A stretch of DNA of 64,000 nt. It comes from Catenulispora pinistramenti. GTDB lineage: Bacteria > Actinomycetota > Actinomycetes > Streptomycetales > Catenulisporaceae. Position numbers and translations under genes: made by a program. Below are positions 17,822-25,935 of the stretch, piece after piece (the stretch's first letter is position 1; every line of letters begins with the position of its first letter). The notes under the pieces are model-generated. The model did no database searches. It saw nothing but the letters and a program-made list of their open reading frames with translations, and had not been told where the DNA came from. The stretch covers positions 78,235 to 142,234 of the forward strand of contig NZ_JAAFYZ010000003.1 in assembly GCF_018274385.1 (NCBI RefSeq), in the 5' to 3' direction.

Positions 17822-17926
17822 ATGGACACGATTCATGACCTGATCATGTTGATGCTGTCGCTGTGGGGCGTGGTCAGCGCGGCTATGGCGAGCATGAAAT
17901 ATGCGCGTCGGCTCGGTGTGATCTGA
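17822..17926 (+). CDS. Very short putative membrane protein
   Basis: 34 aa, too short for many gene callers. ATG is preceded by a strong GGGAAGGGAGGTGCACG ribosome site. The peptide has one predicted membrane helix (LIMLMLSLWGVVSAAMASM, about residues 7-25) followed by a basic tail KYARRLGVI. No family recognised. It lies alone between divergent (17708) and convergent (18021) genes and is followed by a hairpin terminator. Confidence 0.55.
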   Translation: MDTIHDLIMLMLSLWGVVSAAMASMKYARRLGVI

Positions 17927-17939
17927 GCTCATGAGCTCT

Positions 17940-17976
17940 GGCTCCTCGTAGCATCAACGCGATGCTTCGGGGAGCC
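17940..17976. terminator. Terminator hairpin between convergent genes
   Basis: Nested arms GGCTCC/GGAGCC and AGCATC/GATGCT around an AACGC loop. It lies between the end of the 34-aa ORF and the end of the minus-strand DUF2637 gene. Confidence 0.5.
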
Positions 17977-18020
17977 ATCGAGGACGTCCGGCGCCTGCTT
18001 CCTGCCGCTGATCGGAGCGT

Positions 18021-18815
18021 CTAGGTGTCTGCCTCGATGGCGGCACGGATGCGCTTCACCGAGCTGATCGACGGCGGCCGTGTCCCGGCGGGAAGGTGGC
18101 CCGAAGTACTCAGCCGCCGAACCTCCGCGGCCAAGGCCGCCTGGAATTCGCGGCCGGCCGGTCGCCGACCGAGCTGAGCGCTCAGGTCGGCGAAGACTCC
18201 CCGCCCATGAGCGACCCAGTCTGGGCGGCCGGTCTGGATGACTTCTTGGGCGAGATGTCCCGCCAGCGGAGGCTCAGCCGCTGCTTCAGTGGCCGCGGTG
18301 TGGGCGAGGGCACCCTCGCCCGGCTCGGTGGCCGGCTGACCGACGGGCGTCGCTTCGGTGCGTTCGTCTTCCGCAGCTCGGTCGTGACGCCGGGTCAGAA
18401 GGCTTTGAAGGTTCAGTAGACGCTCCACGATCAGGGGCGGGAGGCTCGCGACGGCGACCAGCAGAAGATCACGCGTGAGCGGGTCGACCAGACGGCCGGC
18501 CCGCTTCAGGAAGTGATCGAGGGCGTTGCAGGTCAGGCTCATTCCGAAGGCCAGGCGCGCGTTGCGCAGCACCGGCTTCTGGCCGGGGTGCTCTGCGGGG
18601 AGGTTGTAGGCGACGGCGAGTGCGGTGAAGGCGTAGATGTCGAGGGCGGCTGGCAGCAGCCATGCGCTGGCCGGGCCGAGGTCGAGTTGGCCGCCGAGGT
18701 GGTAGAGGGTGTCGGCGCTGATCGCCGCTGCGGCGAGTTCGGCGATGGTGCCGCCGATGCGCGCCATGCGGACGGCGCTGACGGGGGTGATGTGGTCCTG
18801 GTGCCGGTCGGCCAT
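18021..18815 (-). CDS. DUF2637 membrane protein of the conjugation region
   Basis: 264 aa, ATG with GGAGGCATC just upstream. The N-terminal 130 residues carry membrane segments (about 18-35, 50-70 and 108-130) with the DUF2637 pattern (ASAWLLPAALDIYAFTALAVA). The C-terminal half is soluble, with a helical DNA-binding-like tail (LSAQLGRRPAGREFQAAL). DUF2637 proteins are widespread on actinobacterial plasmids and ICEs and have been linked to spreading of transfer between cells; that link is general knowledge, not shown here. It is the last gene of the minus-strand accessory operon. Confidence 0.75.
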   Translation of the reverse strand: MADRHQDHITPVSAVRMARIGGTIAELAAAAISADTLYHLGGQLDLGPASAWLLPAALDIYAFTALAVAYNLPAEHPGQKPVLRNARLAFGMSLTCNALDHFLKRAGRLVDPLTRDLLLVAVASLPPLIVERLLNLQSLLTRRHDRAAEDERTEATPVGQPATEPGEGALAHTAATEAAAEPPLAGHLAQEVIQTGRPDWVAHGRGVFADLSAQLGRRPAGREFQAALAAEVRRLSTSGHLPAGTRPPSISSVKRIRAAIEADT

Positions 18816-18852
18816 GATGCCTCCGAAGGCGGTCCGTCGTGGGCATGGCGAA

Positions 18853-18887
18853 GTGCGGCCGGCCGCTCATTGAGCGGCCGGCCGCAC
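18853..18887. terminator. Large palindromic hairpin
   Basis: A 35-bp nearly perfect palindrome with 17-bp arms (GTGCGGCCGGCCGCTCA and its complement) around one T. It lies 38 bases upstream of the DUF2637 start. No U-run follows on either strand, so it may act as an intrinsic terminator of the high-GC type, an mRNA end stabiliser or a protein-binding palindrome. Confidence 0.5.
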
Positions 18888-18987
18888 AGGGTTCTGCTGT
18901 TGGGCTGATCGTGGGCGGTAGGGGAGCGAGCCGGCGCTCAGGGGTCTGGTCGCGGACTCGATCGCTCGGTGCGGTGAGCGGCAGTCC

Positions 18988-19020
18988 CGGTGTGGGCGGC
19001 CACCGGGGTCGCCCACACCG
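18988..19020. terminator. Hairpin with 11-nt loop
   Basis: Arms CGGTGTGGGCG and CGCCCACACCG (perfect 11 bp) around an 11-nt loop. It lies 21 bases past the stop of the ParB-like gene at 19041. Likely a terminator or transcript-stabilising structure for the minus-strand operon. Confidence 0.5.
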
Positions 19021-19040
19021 GGTGTTCTCGGCCCATCCGC

Positions 19041-19508
19041 CTAAGTGGTTGGGCGGATGACAGTGATCGCGGCGGTCTCAGCTTCCGTGAGCACGAGGGC
19101 GGGCAACTGGTCGTACCCCTCGACGAACGCCCGGTACAGCCGGTGTGAGCCGTCGATGATCAGCAAGGTGTCTTCTGCCCTGGTAGATCCGGTCGCGATG
19201 GTGGCCAGGATCAGCGGGCGCGCGAGGTTGGTGGACATCGCGTGTGCGCGATCGAAGAGAGGCCCGAGCGTCATGGGCGCGAACGGGTTATCGTCCATGC
19301 CGTACATGCGCGCCCAGGAAGGGACGTCGATCGGTACGGTGCGGCGGCGGGATGTTCTCAATACCTGGAAAGCGTGTTCGATATCGAAAAGGGTGTCTCC
19401 GACTTGTCCGTATTGCTGTTCGTGTCTTGGTACCGGCCGGGAGCCTGGCTGCCTCGGCGACTTCAACGACGCCGGCGGCTTCGTCCGGTGCTTCTTTTTC
19501 TTCGGCAT
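19041..19508 (-). CDS. ParB/sulfiredoxin-like fold protein, small
   Basis: 155 aa. It begins with a very basic tail (MPKKKKHRTKPPASL). The C-terminal part has LLIIDGSHRLYRAFVEGYDQLPALV, resembling the DGHHRL motif of ParB/Srx nuclease-like domains. It lacks an obvious HTH, so it is not a classical partition ParB. Many such small proteins occur in actinobacterial accessory operons; function unknown. It lies 22 bases downstream of the 78-aa gene on the minus strand, in the same operon. Confidence 0.5.
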   Translation of the reverse strand: MPKKKKHRTKPPASLKSPRQPGSRPVPRHEQQYGQVGDTLFDIEHAFQVLRTSRRRTVPIDVPSWARMYGMDDNPFAPMTLGPLFDRAHAMSTNLARPLILATIATGSTRAEDTLLIIDGSHRLYRAFVEGYDQLPALVLTEAETAAITVIRPTT

Positions 19509-19530
19509 GTGGCGCTCGCTGACTCGTGAT

Positions 19531-19767
19531 TCAGCGACCGCGTCGCGCGACGGCGGTGATGTGCGCTTGGACCACGGCGAGGATGAACGCGGCGTCGGCT
19601 TCGGTGATGCCGATCGGCACGGACAGGCACGCGACCCGGCCGTCGTTCAGGTTGAAGTTCACGCAGGCGTCGGGAGGGAGGACGGGGCCGGAGCTTGGCA
19701 GAGGTCCGCGCGGAATCTGGCTCGGGCCGACGTTCGTCGTGCGTGAGTCGGGGGCGGTGGTAGGCAT
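19531..19767 (-). CDS. Small hypothetical protein
   Basis: 78 aa. The Pro-rich N-terminal half is followed by CVNFNLNDGRVACLSVPIG and a helix ADAAFILAVVQAHITAV. No family recognised. Good third-position GC and its place between genes of the same strand support coding. It may be a shortened relative of the DUF317-like proteins in this operon, but the similarity is too weak to assert. Confidence 0.5.
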   Translation of the reverse strand: MPTTAPDSRTTNVGPSQIPRGPLPSSGPVLPPDACVNFNLNDGRVACLSVPIGITEADAAFILAVVQAHITAVARRGR

Positions 19768-19800
19768 TTGGGCTTCTCCTTTGTGCGGGGGCGGGGGCTT

Positions 19801-20106
19801 CTAGGGCTCGTCTGTGGGGCCGTCGAGTTCTGCGATGAGCCATCCACGGCCCAGGCGCGCCATCAGGACCGCGCCAAGCTGCCGGGCCTGCTGCTTGGGG
19901 ATGCGGCTGGCTTGGATCGCCGAAGAGTAGGCGTCGACTGCGGCCCGCAGGTCGCGCTTGACGCCGCGTCGATGGCCTGGGTCCGCTGTGAGCCGCCCCG
20001 AGTGATGCCAGACTCCGCGTGCTGCCTCGACAACGGCTTCGTTGTTCGCGAGTTGGGCGAGAATCGCCTCGTCGGCGGCGCTCTGGTCGGTCGCCTTGTC
20101 GCTCAC
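19801..20106 (-). CDS. Small hypothetical protein
   Basis: 101 aa from the GTG at 20106, whose GTGA overlaps the upstream gene's stop. The frame stays open far upstream in antisense of other genes, but the GTG at the overlap is the logical start. The protein is mostly helical and Ala-rich (AILAQLANNEAVVEAARGVW), ending GRGWLIAELDGPTDEP. No family recognised. Translational coupling places it in the DUF317-like operon. Confidence 0.6.
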   Translation of the reverse strand: MSDKATDQSAADEAILAQLANNEAVVEAARGVWHHSGRLTADPGHRRGVKRDLRAAVDAYSSAIQASRIPKQQARQLGAVLMARLGRGWLIAELDGPTDEP

Positions 20107-20678
20107 GGCGTCGCCCCCGGCACAGGATCGGCATTGATCAGCGGAATGAGGACGGCAGCCGGAGCCTCGCTGGTCGCCTGCAACAGCGCCGCAGCGGTGT
20201 GGATCACCCAGCCGCCGTGCTGGGCGCGGCACGCTGCGAGCCAAACGGCCTCGGCTCGGTGGTCCGGGCTGGTCCAGCACGCGATTCCGGACAGGGCTTG
20301 GGCCAGCCGACCTCGGTCGCACCGCATCCCGCAGGATTCCAGCGCTCTCCCAACCGCGCGTCGCTCTGTGCCACCGCCGCCGCGAGCGGCTTCCGGTGCC
20401 TCCAACGCGCTGGCGACGACGTCCGCCGATGGCGCGTGGTGGATCACCAACCGCCAGGGGGCGGCGGCGCCGTATCGGCAGGGCAGGCCCACCGCTGTGA
20501 GCTCTGAGAGCGGGGAGCCCAGGTCGGCGCTCATCCGTACCCTGATCCGATGTTCTGGATCCGACAGGCTCCAGGCCGAACCGGGCTTGGAGGCGACGGC
20601 GATCGAAGCCGCATGCCAGCCGGCTGCTAGCAAAGCCTCGCCGACTTGGCGCTGAAGGTGGAAGGGGGGCGGGCTCAT
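20103..20678 (-). CDS. DUF317-like protein, paralogue 1
   Basis: 191 aa from the ATG at 20678, preceded by GGAGGAAGGGAA. It shows the repeated pattern of a Trp strand followed by a helix that begins P-x-x-(V/I): APWRLVIHHAPSADVVASAL and later GGWVIHTAAALLQ. The same pattern recurs in the three neighbouring proteins (20675, 21472 and 25372), so I treat them as a local paralogous group related to DUF317, a domain common on actinobacterial mobile elements. Function unknown. Start and stop overlap the flanking genes by 4 bases. Confidence 0.55.
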   Translation of the reverse strand: MSPPPFHLQRQVGEALLAAGWHAASIAVASKPGSAWSLSDPEHRIRVRMSADLGSPLSELTAVGLPCRYGAAAPWRLVIHHAPSADVVASALEAPEAARGGGGTERRAVGRALESCGMRCDRGRLAQALSGIACWTSPDHRAEAVWLAACRAQHGGWVIHTAAALLQATSEAPAAVLIPLINADPVPGATP

Positions 20679-21367
20679 TTCCCTTCCTCCGATTCCGCCC
20701 CGGGGCGCTTGGGCATGATCCGGCTGGGAAAGAGCCGAGCGCTCGGCAACGCCAGCGCGAAGGCGGAGATGACGGAGCCTGGGGTGTGCGCCGTGGCATC
20801 GCACGTAACCCCCAGCCCTGCGACGAGCCATCCTCCCGCGTCTCCGTGGTCGCCGTGCTCCGCGCAGCGTTCACAGCTGGGAGTGAAGGTCGGCATGTGG
20901 AAGGACGCGACGACGGCACCGTCCGGACGGGTGTAGGTCGCGACGCGTGGCCGACTGACCTTGCTGGTGTGCGGGCGAACGGCGGTCCACCCCGCGACCT
21001 CGAACGCGCCGAGCTCCGGCGCACTGTCACCTGCGGCCAAGGCTGCTGCCAGGATGGCTTCGGCCGGTGGGTCGTAGGCGGTCAGGCGCCAGGACGGGCG
21101 GGCGCCGATCGCATGGCCGCCGCGGGTCGGAAAGGTGCGGGGTCGGGGTGCGCCTGCGATTTCCACGATTTGGCCGCGCTGCATGCCCAGAGACAGAACC
21201 AGCAGCTTCACGTATCCCCGTGTGTACCGGGTGACGGCGTGGGCGCCGGGGTGGTCGTCGCAGGATTCGGGTCGCTTGCTGAAGCCATGCGTGGCCAGAC
21301 CTGAGCCGATGGTCTCGGCCCTGGCTCTCTGTACGGAGAGTGAGGCGTGATGTTGGGTGATACGCAT
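20675..21367 (-). CDS. DUF317-like protein, paralogue 2
   Basis: 230 aa from the ATG at 21367. It contains two copies of the DUF317-like pattern: SWRLTAYDPPAEAILAAAL (about residues 90-108) and GGWLVAGLGVTCDATAHTPG (about 188-207), the second followed by VISAFALAL. A CERCAEHGDH stretch (about 175-184) could bind a metal. The C-terminus is basic. The stop overlaps the next start (ATGA). Likely part of an operon with the other paralogues; function unknown. Confidence 0.55.
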   Translation of the reverse strand: MRITQHHASLSVQRARAETIGSGLATHGFSKRPESCDDHPGAHAVTRYTRGYVKLLVLSLGMQRGQIVEIAGAPRPRTFPTRGGHAIGARPSWRLTAYDPPAEAILAAALAAGDSAPELGAFEVAGWTAVRPHTSKVSRPRVATYTRPDGAVVASFHMPTFTPSCERCAEHGDHGDAGGWLVAGLGVTCDATAHTPGSVISAFALALPSARLFPSRIMPKRPGAESEEGK

Positions 21368-21426
21368 TGTCAAAGCCCTTGTTCGAATAAAGCTTGGTAC
21401 GCCGCGATTCGGCGAGGTTGTGTGAC

Positions 21427-21461
21427 CCGGCGGGCGCGGGAGCCACCTGCGCGCCCGCCGG
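21427..21461. terminator. Hairpin with 11-nt loop between operon genes
   Basis: Perfect 12-bp arms CCGGCGGGCGCG/CGCGCCCGCCGG around an 11-nt loop, 10 bases past the stop of the 200-aa DUF317-like gene (minus strand). No U-run. Candidate terminator or attenuator. Confidence 0.5.
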
Positions 21462-21471
21462 GAGTCTGGAG

Positions 21472-22074
21472 TCAGGGCACGAACACATCGCCGAGGGCGA
21501 TGGCGGCCAGGACGGCTGGAGGCGTATAGGCCGATGTGACGTACTGGGTCCGGCGGGGTGTGTGCCGAGTCGGCGGGCGGGAAACCAGCCAAGCGCCGGG
21601 GACGTCGTTTTTGGTTGAGAACCGGACGGCGTTGCGTTGTCCGTCCAGCGAGGTCCACGCGTATTTCACGGTCCCGTGCTGGTGCCCGACCTCCGCGCGG
21701 TGCCAACCCTCTGCCGCGAGGAGATCTGCCAGGGGCGTCCACAGGCCCTCGGTCTCGTCGCGGGCGGCGTCGGTTGCTGCCGCGACGACGAACGGGTCGG
21801 GATTGTCGGCGGCCACATACCACGGGACATCGGTCCCGCTGCTCGACAAATGCACGGTGATCCCGTGCAGGATGTTGGTTGCGACCATGAGAGTGGGCCG
21901 GATGCTCCGGCGTCGGAATTCGGTTGTCGGGCTGACACCTACCTGGTCGAAGCGCTCCCAACCGGACGGCAGTAGTTCCTTGGACAGCACGGCAAGGAAG
22001 GCGGCGCGGCCGTCGGCCGTCGTTGAGCCGTCCGCCTTAGCGGTGTGGGCGGAAGTGAGACGGCGCGGGCTCAT
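21472..22074 (-). CDS. DUF317-like protein, paralogue 3
   Basis: 200 aa. The ATG overlaps the stop of the VWA gene (ATGA at 22071-22074). Features: an Ala/Leu-rich N-terminal helix, a strand-rich middle (ILHGITVHLSSSGTDVPWYV, about residues 68-87), then KYAWTSLDGQRNAVRF and the DUF317-like tail SAYTPPAVLAAIALGDVFVP. Related to the 20103 and 20675 products. Coupling to the VWA gene suggests the two proteins are made in similar amounts. Function unknown. Confidence 0.6.
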   Translation of the reverse strand: MSPRRLTSAHTAKADGSTTADGRAAFLAVLSKELLPSGWERFDQVGVSPTTEFRRRSIRPTLMVATNILHGITVHLSSSGTDVPWYVAADNPDPFVVAAATDAARDETEGLWTPLADLLAAEGWHRAEVGHQHGTVKYAWTSLDGQRNAVRFSTKNDVPGAWLVSRPPTRHTPRRTQYVTSAYTPPAVLAAIALGDVFVP

Positions 22075-23867
22075 CGCGCCACGGCCAGGGCTTTGACGGC
22101 GGCGTGGCCGATCATGGCAATCGACTTCGTGGGGTCGGCGACGGTGACTTCCGCCGCACCCCGCAGGATCGTGGAGCTGCCGGTGAGCGTCAGCCAGAGG
22201 ACGGCACAGCCGGAGCTGATCAGGTGGGCGACACGTTGAGCACCATCACGGCGTTCGTTGTCGTAGAACTTGCCATCGGAGACGACGACGATGAGCCGCG
22301 CAGTGCCGGGGTGCGACAGCCCGAGGCCGGCGTCGAGGACATCGATGGCTTCGCAGAATCGCTCGTCACCCCCTCCTGTGCGAAAGACCGAAACTGCGGC
22401 GGGTGCCTTGTTCGGTGTGGTGAGGGCCTTGACCCGCCCACTGCCGAACGTGACTGCGGCGGCCAGCGAGGCGGGGTCGGCGGCGGTCACGGCTGTGGCG
22501 ATGACCCATGCCGCAGACGCGAGCGGCTTTTCAGCACAGCTCATGGAACCGGAGTTGTCGACGGCGATCCCCACGCGCAGCGGAGGATGTTCGACCACGC
22601 GGCGCACAACAGCGGTGAACGGTTTAGCAGTGGGGATCGCTCCGGCGGCGCGCTGCGCGTCGCGGACCAGCGCGCCACGCATACGCAGCCTGCCGGGAGG
22701 CAGCTCACTCGATACCAGAGTGGTGCTGCGGTTTCGCCAGGCGGCGGCGCGAAGTTGCTTGGCCAGTGTGGCTGCCGCTCCGCGCTCCTGCGGCGTCGGA
22801 GTTCGGGTCGGGATAGCGGAGCGGTCTTGACCGAAGAAGATCTTCTTGGCCGCACGTGCGCCCTTGATCGTGCGGACATGGTCGATCGCCGCGTCCTGCG
22901 CTTCCCTGGCTTCCCTTGCGGTCCTCGCGGCGACATCTGAGCCGACCCGGCTCGCGACCTCTGCTGCCGCCTTGGCGATCGCCTCACCAATGAGCTCACC
23001 ACTTGTGTCGGTCGCGGTATCCCCGCCGTTGGAGGGGCCTCCCGAGGAGCCTGCACCGGTGCCTTCGGCGTGGAACGGGGATTCCGCGTCCGGTTCGTGG
23101 CCCGTAGCCTCGCACCAAAGGGAGCCGAGATCGAGCATCGCCTCACGTTCGTGGTCGTCCAGCATGTGCGCCCGGCGCCAGATGTTCTCGAGGCCAGTGA
23201 GCACGTCATGACCGAGAGCCCTCTCTGCGGCGGCGCGCAAGGGCTCTGTCTCCTCGCGAGTGAGGACACCGGCGTCGACTCGCGCAAGCACCAGGGCAGC
23301 GGCACGACCCGCGATTGCGCGACCGGTCACCTCCCGCGCCGACAATTCAGGCCAGACGATGTTCATCGTTCCGGCCCGAAGCCATAGGCGGTCTTGAGGT
23401 CGGTCTGTAAGGTGTGCGGCCTCGATCCGGGATTCCTCCAGAAGCATTGCCGCATCGACGGCGTTGCTCGGAGTGGCCGGTACATCAGCGGGGGTCCAGG
23501 TCGAGTGTTCGGCGTGTGCCGCCTCGTGTACCAGCGCGCCCCATGCGTTTGGATAGCGATAGCGGTCGGAGGGCAGATGCGCGCGGATCGATTCGGGATC
23601 CAAACAGTCGAAGCAGTGGCGGTCAACTTCTACGGTCGCCTTCGCGGGCGCGAACATGGCCGGGGCGCCGACAGCTGTGACCGGGACGGCCTTGACGATC
23701 AAATCGTCGCGGTTGGCGATATCACAGACCGCGTCGGTGAGATCTGCGGAGACCGCCAGCCAAGCCTGCTCCGCAATGACTTGGTCGTCGGTTCTCGGGG
23801 CCGGGGGTTCCGGTGCGGTCGGCGCGTCGGCCGCGTCGCCGTAGTGGATGTGTGGGGTGCCGGTCAT
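22071..23867 (-). CDS. VWA-domain protein with HEAAH metallopeptidase-like motif
   Basis: 598 aa from the ATG at 23867. The N-terminal part contains LVHEAAHAEH (HEAAH at residues 114-118), a zincin-type HExxH motif. A von Willebrand factor A domain occupies about residues 430-598 with the MIDAS motif VDNSGSMS (about 434-441). Between them are Ala/Glu-rich helices and a Gly/Ser-rich linker. MoxR-type AAA proteins commonly work with VWA proteins as chaperone pairs, and a MoxR-like gene lies directly upstream. The HExxH may be catalytic or a relic. This arrangement is like the predicted metallopeptidase/VWA proteins that accompany MoxR. Confidence 0.75.
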   Translation of the reverse strand: MTGTPHIHYGDAADAPTAPEPPAPRTDDQVIAEQAWLAVSADLTDAVCDIANRDDLIVKAVPVTAVGAPAMFAPAKATVEVDRHCFDCLDPESIRAHLPSDRYRYPNAWGALVHEAAHAEHSTWTPADVPATPSNAVDAAMLLEESRIEAAHLTDRPQDRLWLRAGTMNIVWPELSAREVTGRAIAGRAAALVLARVDAGVLTREETEPLRAAAERALGHDVLTGLENIWRRAHMLDDHEREAMLDLGSLWCEATGHEPDAESPFHAEGTGAGSSGGPSNGGDTATDTSGELIGEAIAKAAAEVASRVGSDVAARTAREAREAQDAAIDHVRTIKGARAAKKIFFGQDRSAIPTRTPTPQERGAAATLAKQLRAAAWRNRSTTLVSSELPPGRLRMRGALVRDAQRAAGAIPTAKPFTAVVRRVVEHPPLRVGIAVDNSGSMSCAEKPLASAAWVIATAVTAADPASLAAAVTFGSGRVKALTTPNKAPAAVSVFRTGGGDERFCEAIDVLDAGLGLSHPGTARLIVVVSDGKFYDNERRDGAQRVAHLISSGCAVLWLTLTGSSTILRGAAEVTVADPTKSIAMIGHAAVKALAVAR

Positions 23868-23915
23868 CGTTCGGGTTCCCTGTTCTGTGTGGTTCGGGTT
23901 GATAGGTTCGCTGGT

Positions 23916-23951
23916 GGCGGCCGGGCGCAATTTGGGTGCGCCCGGTCCGCC
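23916..23951. terminator. Hairpin between MoxR and VWA genes
   Basis: Arms CCGGGCGCA/TGCGCCCGG with a 7-nt loop, extended by GGCGG/CCGCC with one bulged base. It lies 12 bases past the MoxR gene stop on the minus strand. It could reduce read-through into the VWA gene or protect mRNA ends. Confidence 0.45.
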
Positions 23952-23962
23952 GCATGCTGGAG

Positions 23963-25330
23963 TCAGAGCCGCTTGCCGAGGGCCAGGGAAGCGACTTCGC
24001 GACCGAGGGCGGTCGTCACGGCCTCCGCGACGGCTTCGCGGTCCTCGACCGGCGCGATGCCGATGAGGTTGGCGAATGCGACTTCGTCGCCCAGCACCTC
24101 GGCGATGGTGCGGAACCCCAGTAGTTCCCGGAGATTCGGACACCAGGAGACGTCACCGGTTCCGACTCGCCTTCGGAGGTTCTTCGCGACCGTGATCGCC
24201 TTGGGATGGATGCCGAGGTCCTTGGCGAGGTCGAGGTCTGAGGACACCTCGACTTGGAAGCAGAACCTCGACGAGAGGGCTTCGGTGAGTACGGCACCGT
24301 GAGCACCAGGGTTATGGCCCGCGATCACGTAGAAACCGGGTGCGGCTGTCACGGCTTCGTTCTTGTGAGCCTTGATGTAGATCTCGCGACGGCCGTCCAG
24401 CGCGGGGTACAGCACGGCCAGAACGTTGGCCGGGATGAGTGTCGCGTCGTCGATCAGCAGCGCGCGGCCTTCCCGCATCGCGACGACCAGCGGACCATGA
24501 ACGAACTCGTACGTCCCATCAGGGTTTTGCGTGTATTCGCCCACCAGGTCGGCCACGGTGGTGTCGTTGTCCCCGGCAACGGTGATCAGGTCGGTGAACG
24601 CCGCCTCGACCATCGAGGTCTTGCCGGTGCCGGGCGGGCCATAGAGCAGGGCTGCGACCCCGGCGTCGCGCAGGCGGCGCAGTACTTCTACATCGCGGTG
24701 TCCGCCGAGGTCACGGGGGTGATAGGCCTGGCCGTTGGGTCGGATCACCGGTCCCGCGTCGCTTGGGGCGGTCTCCGGCTGGGCTGTTTCCAGCGATGCC
24801 ACTGGTTTGGGGTCGCGCTTGCGGCCGGCCTGCTTCTCCGCTGCGGTGACCGTGGCGACTGGTGCCGAAGTACTGGCGGGCGTGCCGCTGGGCTTACCGG
24901 CGGGCGTGCCGGTGGTTGCCGCGCTGGTCGTCGGCGCCGGGGCGGGGGCGTCGGTGACCGCCGCCGGTGCCGGAACCGGGGTCTGGCTGGCCGCCGTAGG
25001 CGTCGCCTTCGGCGCTGTGACCGGGACCGTGAACCGCGCTGCGGACGCGGTGGTGTCGGTCGCGCGGAACCGGCGGGGTTTCTCGCAGGTCAGGCGGGCA
25101 TGTCCGGCTGCGGCCAGGGCCATCAGCGCGTTGCCCACCGCACCGCCGGAGGCGTCCAGCGTCTTGGCGACCTGCGTCACGGTGTGCTCATCGTGCGGTG
25201 CCGCCGCGAGATGAGCGGCGGCGGCCGCACGCAACTGGCCTCGTACGGCTTTGTCCTTACCGGTTTTGGTCTTACCGGTCTTGGCTTTACCGGCTTTGGT
25301 CTTGCCAGCCGGAACCGACTTGTTGGTCAT
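23963..25330 (-). CDS. MoxR-type AAA ATPase with N-terminal winged-helix module
   Basis: 455 aa. The N-terminus is Lys/Gly/Thr-rich repeats (KTKAGKAKTGKTKTGKDKA). A helical DNA-binding-like module (about residues 30-95) ending TCEKPRRFRA matches the C-terminal module of the 4182 protein. A long Ala/Pro/Thr linker follows. The AAA domain (about 205-455) has Walker A YGPPGTGKTSM (about 226-236) and Walker B ALLIDDATLIP (about 285-295). MoxR ATPases remodel or load metal into partner proteins, usually with a VWA partner, here the next gene. The DNA-binding extension is unusual. Confidence 0.8.
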   Translation of the reverse strand: MTNKSVPAGKTKAGKAKTGKTKTGKDKAVRGQLRAAAAAHLAAAPHDEHTVTQVAKTLDASGGAVGNALMALAAAGHARLTCEKPRRFRATDTTASAARFTVPVTAPKATPTAASQTPVPAPAAVTDAPAPAPTTSAATTGTPAGKPSGTPASTSAPVATVTAAEKQAGRKRDPKPVASLETAQPETAPSDAGPVIRPNGQAYHPRDLGGHRDVEVLRRLRDAGVAALLYGPPGTGKTSMVEAAFTDLITVAGDNDTTVADLVGEYTQNPDGTYEFVHGPLVVAMREGRALLIDDATLIPANVLAVLYPALDGRREIYIKAHKNEAVTAAPGFYVIAGHNPGAHGAVLTEALSSRFCFQVEVSSDLDLAKDLGIHPKAITVAKNLRRRVGTGDVSWCPNLRELLGFRTIAEVLGDEVAFANLIGIAPVEDREAVAEAVTTALGREVASLALGKRL

Positions 25331-25371
25331 GGTGGGGTGGCTCCCGATTTCGATGGTTGAGAGGGTGGCGG

Positions 25372-25761
25372 TCAGCGCGCGGCGCGGTTCGGTACGCGGG
25401 CGGTGGTCGCAGCGATCGCGGCGGCGCAGACCACGGACGCGGGCACGTTCGCGGCGAACGTCGCGGCGAACACGCGGGCATGAATCCGGCTGATCGGCCC
25501 GTGTTCGGCCACCGGGAGGTCACGTGCGTCCGGATAGACCGCGAGTTCGGTGATCAGAGCAGCGGGACGGCGGTGGTCCTCGATCCATTCCAGAACCGCG
25601 ACCAGCTGTCCGTGCTCGGTGATCGCGTGATGCATGACGCGCGGCGGCTCGGCGCCGAAGTCGTACGTGCCCGGGAGTTCGCGGGTGGTGAATCCGGCAG
25701 CTGACAACAACGCGGCCAGTCGGTTCGGGTCGAGGACGGGGATGTTCTGGTCGGGGGTCAT
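25372..25761 (-). CDS. DUF317-like small protein, paralogue 4
   Basis: 129 aa from ATG 25761, next to an upstream in-frame start. Features: LNRLAALLSAAGFTTRELP-like N-terminus, a strand-rich centre (HGQLVAVLEWIEDHRRPAAL), and the tail VFAATFAANVPASVVCAAAI resembling DUF317 ends. It precedes the MoxR gene by 41 bases on the same strand. Related to the three larger DUF317-like neighbours by pattern only. Function unknown. Confidence 0.5.
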   Translation of the reverse strand: MTPDQNIPVLDPNRLAALLSAAGFTTRELPGTYDFGAEPPRVMHHAITEHGQLVAVLEWIEDHRRPAALITELAVYPDARDLPVAEHGPISRIHARVFAATFAANVPASVVCAAAIAATTARVPNRAAR

Positions 25762-25830
25762 GGGGTATCTCCTCAAGATCGGGGTGGGGATTGGTGTCGC
25801 GCGGTTCGGTTTCGGCCGACTGCGGAGGGT

Positions 25831-25935
25831 TCAGCCGAACGGCATCACGCCGTTCTGGTTCGGGAACTCGATGACCGTGGCCGTGTCGCCCTGGGTACCG
25901 ATGGCGCCCTGCGGGGCGGGCGTGATTTCGGGCAT
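25831..25935 (-). CDS. Very short conserved-looking peptide
   Basis: 34 aa, too short for standard calling. ATG preceded by GTAGGAGCACCGCC. The peptide starts MPEITPAPQGAIGTQGD and ends VIEFPNQNGVMPFG. It is hydrophilic with no membrane helix and no Cys. It lies 69 bases upstream of the DUF317-like paralogue 4 on the same strand, so it is likely co-transcribed. No family recognised; it could be a leader or small adaptor. Confidence 0.4.
   Translation of the reverse strand: MPEITPAPQGAIGTQGDTATVIEFPNQNGVMPFG

Noticed and set aside
19801..21961. Long minus-strand frames running through several DUF317-like genes
   Set aside because: The real genes are shorter and joined by ATGA/GTGA overlaps with ribosome sites; the extensions are read-through of the same frames without supporting starts.
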